Position numbers and translations under genes: made by a program. Below are positions 52,392-61,366 of a stretch of 64,000 bases of DNA, piece after piece. Numbering within the stretch: position 1 is the first letter of the stretch; each line of letters opens with the position of its first letter. The DNA is taken from assembly GCA_964370825.1 (NCBI GenBank), contig CAYJKY010000008.1, positions 21,746-85,745 of the forward strand. Direction: 5' to 3'. The stretch is from CAYJBH01 sp964370825. GTDB lineage: Bacteria > Bacillota > Clostridia > Oscillospirales > Ruminococcaceae. The notes under the pieces are model-generated. The model was not told the origin of the DNA, made no database searches, and saw nothing but the letters and a program-made list of their open reading frames with translations.

Positions 52392-53564
52392 ATGCGTAAG
52401 ATTAATAGGAATGTTGTGCTTATTGTTGGGTCGGTAATGCAGTTGTTTTTGGGCATTATCTACATATTCAGTATATTTGTTGCCCCGGTATCGGAGTATT
52501 TTGGCTTGGAGACTGCCGATGTTAAACTTACCTCCTCCTTCATGCTCTGCTTTTTTGTTGTCGGCATACTTTTTGGTGGTAAGATACAGCTTAAAATTAC
52601 CACACAAAAAACCGTATTAATCGGTGGAATTCTACTGTCTGCCGCCATGTTTCTTACAGCGATTTTACCTACCGGGCTCGGAATGTTGATATATTTAACA
52701 TACGGAATAATCGGTGGATTCGGTGTTGGTATGGGCTATAACGCAATCATTACAACGGCACAAAAAAGTTTTCCCGATAAGCGTGGATTTGCTACCGGTG
52801 TTTCGGTGTGCACCTTCGGTTTTTCTACCGTCATATTTGCACCCCTCGCCGAAAACCTTGTAAGAATGATAGGTCTACAATCAACATTTATCTTGCTCGG
52901 CGTTATCTTTTTGGCGGCTACCCTCGTTTGTTTTTCCTTCATTGCAATGCCTCCCGAAGCTGCTGCTACAGGAGTTGCCGTCTCAGGTACTCGGGATTAT
53001 AGCCAAAGCGAGATGCTGAAAAGTAAAACATTCTACCTCATAACCGGTGCTATGATGCTCGGAACCTCGGTCTACTTTATACTTAACCCCTCCTTCAAAT
53101 CGCTCGCAATAGAGCGTGGACTTTCGGACGGAATGGCGACGGTAATGATAATGCTCACCGGAATAAGCAACGCGCTCGGAAGATTGGTTTTTCCGGTTAT
53201 TTCGGATAAATCCGGCAGGGCGTTTGCCTGTATGCTAACCGTCATAATTACAGCCGGTTCGGCATTTTGTATGTTGTTTGCGCAGGAATATCTCCTGATG
53301 TTTATAGTCAACCTTGTCGCATTTTGCTATGGCGGAACGGCAGGTAGTTTCCCGCTTATCACCGGTAAGTTTTTCGGGCTTAAAAACATCGGTTCTAACT
53401 ATGGCTGTGTCATGGTAGGTTTCTCGCTGTCGGCACTGCTCGCACCCATGTTGCTTAGCCCTATAAATAATCAGGCTTTACTCTTCGGAATTCTCGGGGT
53501 GCTTGCCGTAATAGGCGCACTGCTGTTGCTACCACTTATAAAGGAAGAGAAAAACGTTAATTAG
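52392..53564 (+). CDS. MFS transporter of the oxalate:formate antiporter (OFA) family
   Basis: The start ATG 52392 is chosen because GGAGGG stands nine bases before it and the first helix follows. A 390-residue, 12-helix permease with the OFA markers GSVMQLFLGIIYIFSIF in helix 1, GGFGVGMGYNAIITTAQKSFPDKRGFATGVSV and AYGGTAG-like FCYGGTAGSFPLITGKFFG. Members move oxalate, formate, lactate or other carboxylates, and the substrate here is unknown. The DJ-1-type gene begins 8 bases after its stop. Confidence 0.88.
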   Translation: MRKINRNVVLIVGSVMQLFLGIIYIFSIFVAPVSEYFGLETADVKLTSSFMLCFFVVGILFGGKIQLKITTQKTVLIGGILLSAAMFLTAILPTGLGMLIYLTYGIIGGFGVGMGYNAIITTAQKSFPDKRGFATGVSVCTFGFSTVIFAPLAENLVRMIGLQSTFILLGVIFLAATLVCFSFIAMPPEAAATGVAVSGTRDYSQSEMLKSKTFYLITGAMMLGTSVYFILNPSFKSLAIERGLSDGMATVMIMLTGISNALGRLVFPVISDKSGRAFACMLTVIITAGSAFCMLFAQEYLLMFIVNLVAFCYGGTAGSFPLITGKFFGLKNIGSNYGCVMVGFSLSALLAPMLLSPINNQALLFGILGVLAVIGALLLLPLIKEEKNVN

Positions 53565-53572
53565 GAGGACGT

Positions 53573-54097
53573 ATGGTTTACCTGTTTCTTACCGATAAAT
53601 GCGAAATGATAGAGGCGCTCACACCGGTGGACATGCTTCGCCGTGCCGAAATATCGGTTACAACAGTTTCGGTGACCGGTAATATAACCGTAAAAAGTTC
53701 TCACGATGTGCTGATTACGGCGGATATGCTTTTCGAGGACTGTGACTTCGAGAACATGACCGCCGTCATTCTCCCCGGTGGTCCCGGTGTTCCCTCGCTC
53801 ATCTCCCACAAACCGCTCTGCGATTTAGTGAGACGAAATTACGACAAGGGCAACCTTACTGCCGCAATCTGTGGCGCCCCTACCTTGCTCACCGCTATCG
53901 GTTTAACCGAGGCAACAGCCGCACACCCCTCCGTTGCAGAAAAGGTTGCAAACTATTCGGCAGAGCGTGTCTGCCTTGAAGGAAATGTATTGACCGCCGC
54001 CGCTATGGGGTGCAGTGCCGAGTTTTCTTCTGCGATTATCAAATACCTAAAGGGTGAGGGGTCTGCAAAAAAAATCGAAAACTCTATATTGCTATAA
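53573..54097 (+). CDS. DJ-1/PfpI family protein
   Basis: A 174-residue protein of the DJ-1/ThiJ superfamily. It has the conserved Glu near residue 14, the VILPGGPG loop and the nucleophile elbow Cys100 in AAICGAP, the reactive residue of this fold. Bacterial members act as chaperones, glyoxalases or deglycases, and no activity can be assigned here. Its small size and start match the YajL/DJ-1 group. It is likely co-transcribed with the OFA permease. Confidence 0.9.
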   Translation: MVYLFLTDKCEMIEALTPVDMLRRAEISVTTVSVTGNITVKSSHDVLITADMLFEDCDFENMTAVILPGGPGVPSLISHKPLCDLVRRNYDKGNLTAAICGAPTLLTAIGLTEATAAHPSVAEKVANYSAERVCLEGNVLTAAAMGCSAEFSSAIIKYLKGEGSAKKIENSILL

Positions 54098-54125
54098 TAT
54101 TTTTGCAAAAAATATTCATTATAGC

Positions 54126-54177
54126 TTGACATTAGCAACAACTAACTGTATAATATGAATTGTTAGCGATTGCTAAC
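54126..54177 (+). promoter_or_regulatory. feo promoter with two operators
   Basis: TTGACA (54126-54131), 17-bp spacer and TATAAT (54149-54154) form a perfect promoter. ATTAGCAACAACTAAC (54131-54146) lies in the spacer and GTTAGCGATTGCTAAC (54162-54177) just after the start site. Both fit [AG]TTAG-N6-CTAAC, resembling DtxR-family metal-repressor sites, as expected for iron-repressed feo genes. Confidence 0.8.
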
Positions 54178-54207
54178 TTTGCATCGCGAAAGGAATGGTC
54201 ATTACCT

Positions 54208-54423
54208 ATGAGAAGATTGTCATCAGGCGACATATCAAAAACCTATACCGTGACAGGTATAGACACAAACGAAGAGGAGATGAGACGCTTTTTGTTCTCT
54301 CTTGGATGTTACCCGGGCGAGGAAGTTACAATAGTTTCTATCCTGAGTGACACCTATGTGGTTGCAATTAAGGACGGGCGCTACAGTATTGATGAAGAGC
54401 TTGCATCGGCAATATTAATATAA
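54208..54423 (+). CDS. feoA: FeoA family ferrous-iron transport accessory protein
   Basis: FeoA is a small SH3-like cytoplasmic protein that assists FeoB. The 71-residue protein starts at ATG 54208 (LSSGDISKTYTVTGI) and shows the RRFLFSLGCYPGEEVTIVS segment of the family (usual RLxxLGxxPGxxVxV). The ribosome-binding site AGGA is rather far (13 bases). It lies behind the metal-responsive promoter and 113 bases before feoB. Confidence 0.9.
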   Translation: MRRLSSGDISKTYTVTGIDTNEEEMRRFLFSLGCYPGEEVTIVSILSDTYVVAIKDGRYSIDEELASAILI

Positions 54424-54480
54424 TAAATTGCTGTTGCATAGTATGAATAATTAATGAAATTATTCGTCTTTTTTTTGCTT

Positions 54481-54504
54481 ACACGTTAGTGTATGCTAAC
54501 GTGT
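54481..54504 (+). promoter_or_regulatory. Third GTTAG-N6-CTAAC operator, before feoB
   Basis: GTTAGTGTATGCTAAC (54485-54500) sits in a longer palindrome (ACACGTTAG ... CTAACGTGT), identical in layout to the sites before feoA. It lies 33 bases before the feoB start and suggests a second metal-controlled initiation or block. Confidence 0.75.
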
Positions 54505-54536
54505 TGTAAAATATAAGTTTTTTGGAGGAGATTTAA

Positions 54537-56543
54537 ATGAAAATTGCATTAGCAGGAAACCCTAACAGCGGTAAAACAACGTTGTACAATATGCTTACCG
54601 GCAGTGATGAAAAGGTTGGCAACTGGGCAGGCGTTACCGTCGATAAAATCGAGGGTAGTTTGCAGAAGTCCTACAGTGGTGACACAACCGTAACGATTGT
54701 GGACCTTCCCGGTGCATACTCTATGTCCCCCTTTACTAAGGAAGAGAGCATTACAAGCGACTTTGTTAAGCAGGAAAATCCCGATGTTATCGTAAACATT
54801 GTCGATGCAATAAACCTGAGCCGAAGCTTGTTTTTTACAACACAGCTGTTGAACCTCGGTATTCCGATGGTGGTTGCACTCAACAAAAGCGACCTTTCGG
54901 ACAAGAAGAAGATCACCATTGATGTTGAAAAGCTTTCTGAGCTTTTGGGTTGTCCGGTTATACAAACCGTATCGACCGTATCTTCAAACAATGGTCTGGA
55001 TACACTTTGTAAAAAGGCAATGGAGCTGGTGGGCAGCACACAGAGCGCACCATATAGCGACAACAAGGTAAACCTGAGTGACGTTAACTCGGTAGAAAAA
55101 GCAGACGTTGCACGTTTTGACTTTGTAAAAGGCATAGTTGCTAAGGTTGAAAAACGTGCAGTTAGCAGCCATGAAAGTAATACACAGGATAAAGTGGATA
55201 AGATCTTGGCACATAAATGGCTGGGATTGCCTATATTTGCAGTTATAATGTGGGTAGTATTCTACATATCTCAAACATGGCTCGGACCAATCATTGCCGG
55301 CTGGTTAGAGATTGCAATCGGTATGTTATATGATGGTGTCGGCGGACTTCTCGGCGAATCTACATCCCCGATACTCACAACTTTGCTACTCGACGGTATT
55401 ATTGGTGGTGTTGGTGCAGTTTTAGGCTTCCTACCGCTTATTATGGTAATGTTTTTCCTACTTGCACTGTTGGAGGATTGTGGCTACATGGCACGTGTTG
55501 CGGTGGTCATGGATCGCTTCCTAAAGGTTGTGGGACTTTCCGGACGCTCCATTATACCGGTAGTCATCGGCACCGGCTGTGCAATCCCGGGCGTTATGGC
55601 TACACGTACCATTAAGAACGAGCGTGAGCGTCGCACAACTGCAATGCTTACATCCTTTATACCCTGTGGTGCAAAGCTACCCGTTATCGCACTTTTTGCC
55701 GGAGCATTCTTTATTGACATCGCTGCATGGATGAATACCATTATGTATTTCTCCGGAATTTTGGTTATTATTTTAGGTGCATTTATCATCCAAAGAATAA
55801 CCGGAAGCAAGGGTGTAAGAAGCTTCTTTATCATCGAACTACCGGAATACAAAGTTCCGAGTATAGGCAAAGCGGCTCTTTCCATGCTTTCCCGTGGTAA
55901 AGCATTTATTATCAAGGCAAGTACCATCATCCTTATCTGTAACGTTGCTGTTCAGATTATGCAGGAGTACAATTTCTCCTTTGCTCCAATTGGCGATGGC
56001 GATCCAAACACAAGCATCCTTGCAACAATTGCAAGCCCTGTTGCTTTCCTTCTTATCCCGATAGTTGGTATAAGTGCATGGCAGCTTGCAGCTGCAGCTG
56101 TTACCGGATTTATCGCTAAGGAAAATGTTGTAGGTACACTTGCGGTTGTATACTCCATCCAGAGCTATATCGACACCGAAGCACTTGAGATGGTTGAAGG
56201 CAGCGGTGCCGGAATCGTTGGTGCAATGGGCATTACATCGGTTGCCGCCATGGCATATCTTGTATTCAACCTCTTTACACCTCCTTGCTTTGCTGCAATC
56301 GGAGCGATGAACGCCGAGATGAACAGCAAAAAATGGCTGTTCGGTGCAATAGGTCTACAGCTTATGACCGGATACACCCTTGGTTTCATTGTTTACCAGG
56401 TGGGTACAATTGTAACCACAGGCGCAATCGGCGCAGGATTCATTCCGGGTTTAGTTGCGGTAGCTATTTTCGTCGCAGTACTTATCTACATGACGAACAA
56501 GGGATCAAAAACAACCCCACTCGTAGCACAGGCTGCAAAATAA
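54537..56543 (+). CDS. feoB: Ferrous iron transporter B
   Basis: FeoB imports Fe(II) under anaerobic conditions. The 668-residue protein has an N-terminal GTPase domain (G1 GNPNSGKTT at 7-15, G3 DLPGAYS, G4 NKSD) and a helical linker. A membrane domain follows with the gate motifs (GTGCAIPGVMATRTIKNERERRTT, FIPCGAKLPVIALFAGAFF) and a conserved FTPPCFAAIGAMNAE segment. Length fits the shorter Clostridial type. GGAGGAG precedes the ATG. Confidence 0.97.
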   Translation: MKIALAGNPNSGKTTLYNMLTGSDEKVGNWAGVTVDKIEGSLQKSYSGDTTVTIVDLPGAYSMSPFTKEESITSDFVKQENPDVIVNIVDAINLSRSLFFTTQLLNLGIPMVVALNKSDLSDKKKITIDVEKLSELLGCPVIQTVSTVSSNNGLDTLCKKAMELVGSTQSAPYSDNKVNLSDVNSVEKADVARFDFVKGIVAKVEKRAVSSHESNTQDKVDKILAHKWLGLPIFAVIMWVVFYISQTWLGPIIAGWLEIAIGMLYDGVGGLLGESTSPILTTLLLDGIIGGVGAVLGFLPLIMVMFFLLALLEDCGYMARVAVVMDRFLKVVGLSGRSIIPVVIGTGCAIPGVMATRTIKNERERRTTAMLTSFIPCGAKLPVIALFAGAFFIDIAAWMNTIMYFSGILVIILGAFIIQRITGSKGVRSFFIIELPEYKVPSIGKAALSMLSRGKAFIIKASTIILICNVAVQIMQEYNFSFAPIGDGDPNTSILATIASPVAFLLIPIVGISAWQLAAAAVTGFIAKENVVGTLAVVYSIQSYIDTEALEMVEGSGAGIVGAMGITSVAAMAYLVFNLFTPPCFAAIGAMNAEMNSKKWLFGAIGLQLMTGYTLGFIVYQVGTIVTTGAIGAGFIPGLVAVAIFVAVLIYMTNKGSKTTPLVAQAAK

Positions 56544-56574
56544 GCAAGCTATTTATATTTAAAAAGGTGATACC

Positions 56575-56760
56575 ATGACATTGACCGACATTATTATCCT
56601 ACTTGTTATAGCTATAATAGTAATCTCTGCCGCTACATACATTATCAGGCAGAAGAAGAAGGGCGTAAAATGCATAGGCTGTAGCAGTGGCGGAGGCTGT
56701 TCAGGTAAACAATCAGCCGAAAATGAAGGCAGTGGTTGTGGCGGTTGCTCAGAGAAATAA
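56575..56760 (+). CDS. FeoB-associated Cys-rich membrane protein
   Basis: A 61-residue protein with one N-terminal membrane helix (about 4-24) and a Cys/Gly-rich tail (CIGCSSGGGC...GCGGC). This matches the small family found after feoB in Clostridia, thought to help iron handling. AAAGGTGA stands before the ATG, and it starts 31 bases after feoB. Its exact role is unproven. Confidence 0.88.
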   Translation: MTLTDIIILLVIAIIVISAATYIIRQKKKGVKCIGCSSGGGCSGKQSAENEGSGCGGCSEK

Positions 56761-56764
56761 TATA

Positions 56765-56784
56765 ATCAAGCAACGCTTGATTTT
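56765..56784 (+). terminator. Intrinsic terminator of the feo operon
   Basis: ATCAAGC (56765-56771), loop AAC, GCTTGAT (56775-56781), then TTTG. It follows the stop codon of the Cys-rich gene. Confidence 0.7.
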
Positions 56785-56785
56785 G

Positions 56786-56824
56786 AAAAACAATAGCCGT
56801 AGGATTAATTTCCTACGGCTATTG
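56786..56824 (-). terminator. Intrinsic terminator of the GH92 gene
   Basis: A perfect 13-bp stem, CAATAGCCGTAGG (56791-56803) with CCTACGGCTATTG (56812-56824). On the minus strand it is followed by TTTTTC, directly after the GH92 stop codon. Confidence 0.85.
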
Positions 56825-56836
56825 CTTTGCGAATTG

Positions 56837-58897
56837 TCAAAATTTTGGCTTTCTGCCCATCTTTAGGGTAAGGGTAGCACCGTCGGTAATGTCGCTGTGG
56901 CTGATGAAAAGGGTGTCGGTGGTGTTGGAGTTTATGGTTGCGGATTGTATGTATTTATTTTCCGGTGCACCGGCACTTTCTATGATAAAGGATTTACCGT
57001 TTTCCATATTTATCTTTACACGGTCGAAGATGGGTGAGGAGATTGCATACTCATCCTTGCCCGGGCAGACGGGATAAAGCCCCATCGCCGAGAAAACATA
57101 CCAGCTGGACATTGCGCCGCCGTCCTCGTCTCCGCAGATTCCGGTCGGGGAGTTTGTAAACCATATATCCATCAGCTCACGCAGTTTTTTTTGCGTTTTC
57201 CATGGGTAGCCGAGATAGTTGTAGATATAGGGGATATGGAATGAGGGTTCATTACCCATGGCGAACTGACCCATTAATCCGGTTGAGTCCGGAAACTGTC
57301 CGAGGTAGACGTATTTGCTTTTTGGCTGTTTTATTCCTGTTGTGAACAGGCTGTCTAACTTTTGAACGGTCGCTTCCTTGCCACCCATCAGCTCGGCAAG
57401 GCTATCGATGTCGTGAAAAACCGACCAGCTATAGGTCAATGTGTTGTTTTCGGCGGTATATTCACGTCCGCCCATTCCGCCGGCAAAAATGGGGTCGAAA
57501 TCCTCTACCCATTCTCCGTTTATGTCCTTAGGAGCCATGTATCCTATCTCTTTGTTGTAGAGGTTTTTATAGTTCTCGCTCCGCTTCATAAACAGCTTAT
57601 AGTCCTCTTCTTTGCCGAGATGCTTTGCAAGCTGTGCAAGGCAGAAATCATCATAGCTATGCTCTAAAGTTACCGCGATTGCCTGACGGCGCTCAAACGG
57701 ATGTGCGGCAGGGCTGGTTTCCGTTTCGCCCTTTGCAAGTGCCGGAAAAAAGCCATTGTTATAGTAACATTCGTCCGGAGCGGTGGGAGCATGGTCGGCA
57801 CACCACGGCATCATGGATTGCTGTGTCGCATTCTTATACAGCCCTTCATATGCGGTCTCAAAATCTGTTTTTATCCCCTTTGCAAGAGCATCGGCAAAAA
57901 GCGAGGCGGCATGAAATCCTATCATCACCGGCAGATCTCCGGTGAATCCCGGGAAGGAGGGCATAAGGCCACTTTGTTTGTACATCGCTACATAGCTGTT
58001 TAATATGTCCTCATGTCTTTTTTGGTCGACTATAAGCTGCAGCGGGTGCATACTGCGAAAGGTGTCCCATAGTCCGTCACCGGTATAAAATACGCCATTG
58101 TGAACACTGTTGTCGTAGGCGCTGTAATACTCGCCGTACTCGGTGTAGTCGGTGCAGCGTTGGAAGGAGCGATAAAGTGCGGTATAAAATATTATCTGCT
58201 TTTCCTCGGTGTTCCCCTCTACCTCTATCTTTGAAAGCTGTTTGTTCCATACATCACGTGCTCTGTCGCTAAGATTTTCAAAGCTCTGTCCCAGCGCCTC
58301 CTTTTCAAGACTCTCGTTAGCCTTGTCGAAGGATATATATGAGACACTGCCTTTTACGGTGACCCCGTCCTCTATGGCTAAAACGGTGCTGTCAGAATTT
58401 TGGGATACCACCTTAAAAGCTTTATCCATGACAATTATTATATACTGGCTGTAGTCTGCCTTTCTACCATGCTGTTTTTTAGGGGCACCTGCCTTTTTAA
58501 TATAAATTCTGTCATCTTTAATTTCTGTCGAGGAGTTGTTGTGGGTTATCCTTAGGAGGGGTGCATTAGCAAATCTATACACATAGACATGTTCGGTGAC
58601 TGTACTCTCGATGGTGATGTCGGAGTTTTCAGCCTCACTGTACATGTAGTAGCATTTAAAGTTTTCTCTGCTGTGGTCTATGACTACATCGAAGTTATCC
58701 TCAATTCCGGGGGTTACACATATCTCCCCAACAGGATATCCGAGCACCGTATCGTTACAATAATAGTCGGAACAGCTATCCACAACCGGTGTGCTTCTCG
58801 CCATGCCATAGGGGTACATTACCTCCGGCACGGTAGATGTAAGCATATGTGAGATGGTGCCTATGTAGGGATTGACTAAATCTGCATAATTTTTCAT
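56837..58897 (-). CDS. GH92 family alpha-mannosidase-type glycoside hydrolase
   Basis: GH92 enzymes are exo-acting, calcium-dependent, inverting alpha-mannosidases, mostly 1,2-specific. The 686-residue protein has the N-terminal beta-sandwich (DLVNPYIGT at the start) and an (alpha/alpha)6 domain. The domain contains GDGLWDTFRSMHPL, GNEPSFHIPYIYN (general acid Glu) and GDEDGGAMSSWYVFSAMGLYPV (catalytic Asp region). No signal peptide is seen, so it probably trims imported N-glycan or mannoside fragments in the cytoplasm. It is monocistronic, with its own promoter at 58939-58967 and an AAAGGA nine bases before the ATG. Confidence 0.92.
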   Translation of the reverse strand: MKNYADLVNPYIGTISHMLTSTVPEVMYPYGMARSTPVVDSCSDYYCNDTVLGYPVGEICVTPGIEDNFDVVIDHSRENFKCYYMYSEAENSDITIESTVTEHVYVYRFANAPLLRITHNNSSTEIKDDRIYIKKAGAPKKQHGRKADYSQYIIIVMDKAFKVVSQNSDSTVLAIEDGVTVKGSVSYISFDKANESLEKEALGQSFENLSDRARDVWNKQLSKIEVEGNTEEKQIIFYTALYRSFQRCTDYTEYGEYYSAYDNSVHNGVFYTGDGLWDTFRSMHPLQLIVDQKRHEDILNSYVAMYKQSGLMPSFPGFTGDLPVMIGFHAASLFADALAKGIKTDFETAYEGLYKNATQQSMMPWCADHAPTAPDECYYNNGFFPALAKGETETSPAAHPFERRQAIAVTLEHSYDDFCLAQLAKHLGKEEDYKLFMKRSENYKNLYNKEIGYMAPKDINGEWVEDFDPIFAGGMGGREYTAENNTLTYSWSVFHDIDSLAELMGGKEATVQKLDSLFTTGIKQPKSKYVYLGQFPDSTGLMGQFAMGNEPSFHIPYIYNYLGYPWKTQKKLRELMDIWFTNSPTGICGDEDGGAMSSWYVFSAMGLYPVCPGKDEYAISSPIFDRVKINMENGKSFIIESAGAPENKYIQSATINSNTTDTLFISHSDITDGATLTLKMGRKPKF

Positions 58898-58938
58898 GCT
58901 TTATAATCCTTTTTGTTGTATCTTATGTATTACCTGTA

Positions 58939-58967
58939 ATTATACATATAACGGCAATATAAAACAA
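58939..58967 (-). promoter_or_regulatory. Sigma-A promoter of the GH92 gene
   Basis: Minus strand TTGTTT (58967-58962), 17-bp spacer, perfect TATAAT (58944-58939). Confidence 0.75.
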
Positions 58968-59092
58968 TAGTATTTTTGTTTTTTAAAAAAAGGTAAGCCT
59001 TGGGTGTATGGCACATGCCGAGGATATCGTGTCGACGTTCTTTCACATCATCTTAATCACAGAAAATGACATAGCCGAATAGAATGGATTAG

Positions 59093-59132
59093 GCAGGCGA
59101 AGGTCCTGCATAGAGAAAGCATAAGGCAGGAG
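59093..59132 (+). promoter_or_regulatory. Candidate translational switch before the peptidoglycan-binding protein
   Basis: CCTGC (59105-59109) can pair either with the upstream GCAGG (59093-59097), loop CGAAGGT, or with the downstream GCAGG (59126-59130) that is part of the Shine-Dalgarno sequence GGCAGGAG (59125-59132). The two helices exclude each other. The AGGCAGG block occurs twice. A translational on/off switch is inferred; I do not match a known riboswitch. Confidence 0.5.
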
Positions 59133-59140
59133 AACAATTT

Positions 59141-59668
59141 ATGACAATTATCAGTAATAACCCCCCATATCCCGGTACTCCATTAAAGAGCGGAAGCACA
59201 GGATACGCGGTACTTTTTATGCAACAACAGCTAAATATTGTAGCTACACGCTACACTGCAATTAATAGACTAAATACCGACAGCAAATTCGGTTCGAACA
59301 CCACCGAGGCAACCAAACTGTTTCAGAAACAGTTTTCATTATCGCCGGATGGAATTATCGGTGAGCTGACATGGAATAAGATTGAGGAGGTTGCAGATGC
59401 GGTTGATGAAAACAAAGGGTACGACGTTACAACCGAATACCCCGGAGTAGTGCTCTCAAAAGGATCTCAGGGCGATTCGGTACGATTTGTTCAAAGTTAT
59501 GTAGCCACCGTCATGGACAGCGAATCAACCAAGGTAGACGGTATTTACGGTAGTGAAACAGAGGCAATAGTCTCATCCTTTCAGTTGAAATACAATCTAT
59601 CGGTAGATGGAAAGGTTGGCCCGAATACATGGTCAATGATGATAAAAGAATTTAATCGCATGTTTTAA
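59141..59668 (+). CDS. Protein with two peptidoglycan-binding domains
   Basis: The 175-residue protein is built of two tandem PG_binding_1 domains (about 14-82 and 101-172). Each shows the typical GSxGxxVxxxQxxL and DGxxGxxTxxxxxxFQ pattern (DGIIGELTWNKI; VDGKVGPNTWSMM). There is no signal peptide, membrane helix or catalytic domain. It may therefore be released by another route or act as a spore or cell-wall accessory of unknown role. GGCAGGAG stands eight bases before the ATG, inside the candidate RNA switch. It has its own terminator. Confidence 0.85.
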   Translation: MTIISNNPPYPGTPLKSGSTGYAVLFMQQQLNIVATRYTAINRLNTDSKFGSNTTEATKLFQKQFSLSPDGIIGELTWNKIEEVADAVDENKGYDVTTEYPGVVLSKGSQGDSVRFVQSYVATVMDSESTKVDGIYGSETEAIVSSFQLKYNLSVDGKVGPNTWSMMIKEFNRMF

Positions 59669-59685
59669 ATAAACAAATTCAAAAC

Positions 59686-59730
59686 AACGGGGTTGTAACA
59701 GTGCTGTTGCATCCCCGTTATTTGATTTCT
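59686..59730 (+). terminator. Intrinsic terminator
   Basis: AACGGGG (59686-59692) pairs with CCCCGTT (59713-59719), with an inner TG-AACAG/CTGTT-CA stem, then ATTTGATTTC. The rest of 59731-60129 has no gene; an inverted repeat lies at 59956-59978. Confidence 0.8.
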
Positions 59731-59955
59731 TTACAGTAGAGTTTGTACAGTTTTGCGGCAAACGGTATTAGTTTATGCAGTTCGAAAATTTGAATAACTA
59801 ATCTTTAAACCATACAACCTATACAATGATAGCGGATAAAAAAGTTACTTAATGCGACATGAAGCAACAATATAAAACTTTAGTCCTGTTTTAATGTGAT
59901 ATTTCAATGATATGTGTGTTTTTTTTGTAATTACAATTGACTTTATCCATAGCAT

Positions 59956-59978
59956 TTGTTACACTGATAATGTAACAA
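59956..59978. promoter_or_regulatory. Inverted repeat upstream of the EAL gene
   Basis: TTGTTAC (59956-59962) and GTAACAA (59972-59978) are perfect inverted copies around 9 bases. It is a possible operator 150 bases before the c-di-GMP operon. Confidence 0.35.
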
Positions 59979-60129
59979 TTCTGTGAATAAATATTTGCGA
60001 AGCTCTCAAGGGGCGTTATGTATAAATCTAAAAACACAAGCTGAACAATTACTCTGACAAGCGGTGCATTCGTGTTGCTTGTAGTATTGTTTTGTGATAA
60101 AATTTTGGCATCATGCATGAGGAAGTTAA

Positions 60130-61347
60130 ATGGAAAACAGATATATCGACCACAATTTAGGCGTAGCAAATCTCATGAAGTTTCATCATGACATGAAGGA
60201 GATGAACTTCAATAAACTTTGCATGACCGAGGTTATCAACGCAGACCTTTCTATAGCGGCATATGGAGAGGACACCTACTATGCAGGTTGCAGAGACGTG
60301 TTAATCAGCGTACAAAACGCTTTAGACGAATTCAAGCTGTCCTCTGTTGTTTATCTCTATGCCTACAACTATAATCGCTTTATTTTAACGGCAACAGCTA
60401 GTATGTCGAAGGAGGATTTTCATGCTCTGATGAAGCAGTTTTACTCCCGATTCGAATCCTCTGCATCATCGCAGGTAGAGGTGAGTGGAGTTTCTCGTTT
60501 TGCCGTTGTTTTGCAGGAAGATAAACTTATAGAGCGGGCATTGCTCTCGCTTTTGGTTTCAAGAGACACACATGAGAACTTTAACCTTACTCCGGACATT
60601 TTAGACATAACAGATGCAATACAAAAGGATGCCGAAGTTTTAGATTTAATTAACTTTGCAATGGAGGCGGGGCGAGTTATACCATATTATCAGGGCATAC
60701 GTAATAACCAATCCGGCAAGATAGAAAAGTTCGAGGCGTTGATGCGCCTGTCGGACGAAGGTGGTAAGATTTATTCGCCCGGAATGTTTTTAGATGTTGC
60801 AAAAAAATATAAGATATACAATCGTTTGAGCCAGATGATGATAAGCACGGCATTAAAGGAGTTTGCCCACCGCTCGGAACAGCTCTCAATTAATATTTCT
60901 GCCTATGATATTTCAAGCGAATCGTTCAGAAAATGGTTTTATAAAAAACTAGCAAATTACACCAACTGCCAAAACTTAGTTATTGAGTTTGTGGAGACGG
61001 AAAATTATCTTGATGAATTGTTGTTTGATTTTATTAAGCAGGTCAGGGGGTATGGTTGTAGCATCTCGGTTGACGATTTTGGCTCGGGATATGCTACATA
61101 TACGACGATAATTTCTCTATCTCCCGCCTTTATAAAAATTGACGGAACTATAATTAAGGATGTTGCAAACTCGGAAACAAACCTAATTATTTTACGTTCC
61201 ATCTGTTATATGGCAGAGCTTATAAACGCAAAAACTATAGCTGAGTTTGTAGAAAACGAGGACATACAGAATGTTCTCATGAAATATAATGTCAACTACT
61301 CACAGGGATACCTTTACAGTAAACCACAGCCGATAAACGAAATATGA
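60130..61347 (+). CDS. EAL-domain cyclic-di-GMP phosphodiesterase
   Basis: The 405-residue protein ends in an EAL domain (about 180-400) that hydrolyses c-di-GMP. Active-site residues visible are E202-A-L in FEALMRL, E286 and E290 in EFVETE, DDFGSG (315-320), K336-I-D and E372, with QGY at 392-394. These are the metal- and catalysis-related residues, so it is likely active. The N-terminal 160 residues resemble a degenerate GGDEF-like domain without the GGDEF signature. GAGGAAG precedes the ATG. It lies 19 bases before two GGDEF genes. Confidence 0.92.
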   Translation: MENRYIDHNLGVANLMKFHHDMKEMNFNKLCMTEVINADLSIAAYGEDTYYAGCRDVLISVQNALDEFKLSSVVYLYAYNYNRFILTATASMSKEDFHALMKQFYSRFESSASSQVEVSGVSRFAVVLQEDKLIERALLSLLVSRDTHENFNLTPDILDITDAIQKDAEVLDLINFAMEAGRVIPYYQGIRNNQSGKIEKFEALMRLSDEGGKIYSPGMFLDVAKKYKIYNRLSQMMISTALKEFAHRSEQLSINISAYDISSESFRKWFYKKLANYTNCQNLVIEFVETENYLDELLFDFIKQVRGYGCSISVDDFGSGYATYTTIISLSPAFIKIDGTIIKDVANSETNLIILRSICYMAELINAKTIAEFVENEDIQNVLMKYNVNYSQGYLYSKPQPINEI

Positions 61348-61366
61348 CAGGAAAGAAGTATAAAAA

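Noticed and set aside
58980..59140. Cyclic-di-GMP riboswitch before the peptidoglycan-binding gene
   Set aside because: The conserved class I and class II core nucleotides are not present, although c-di-GMP genes lie nearby.
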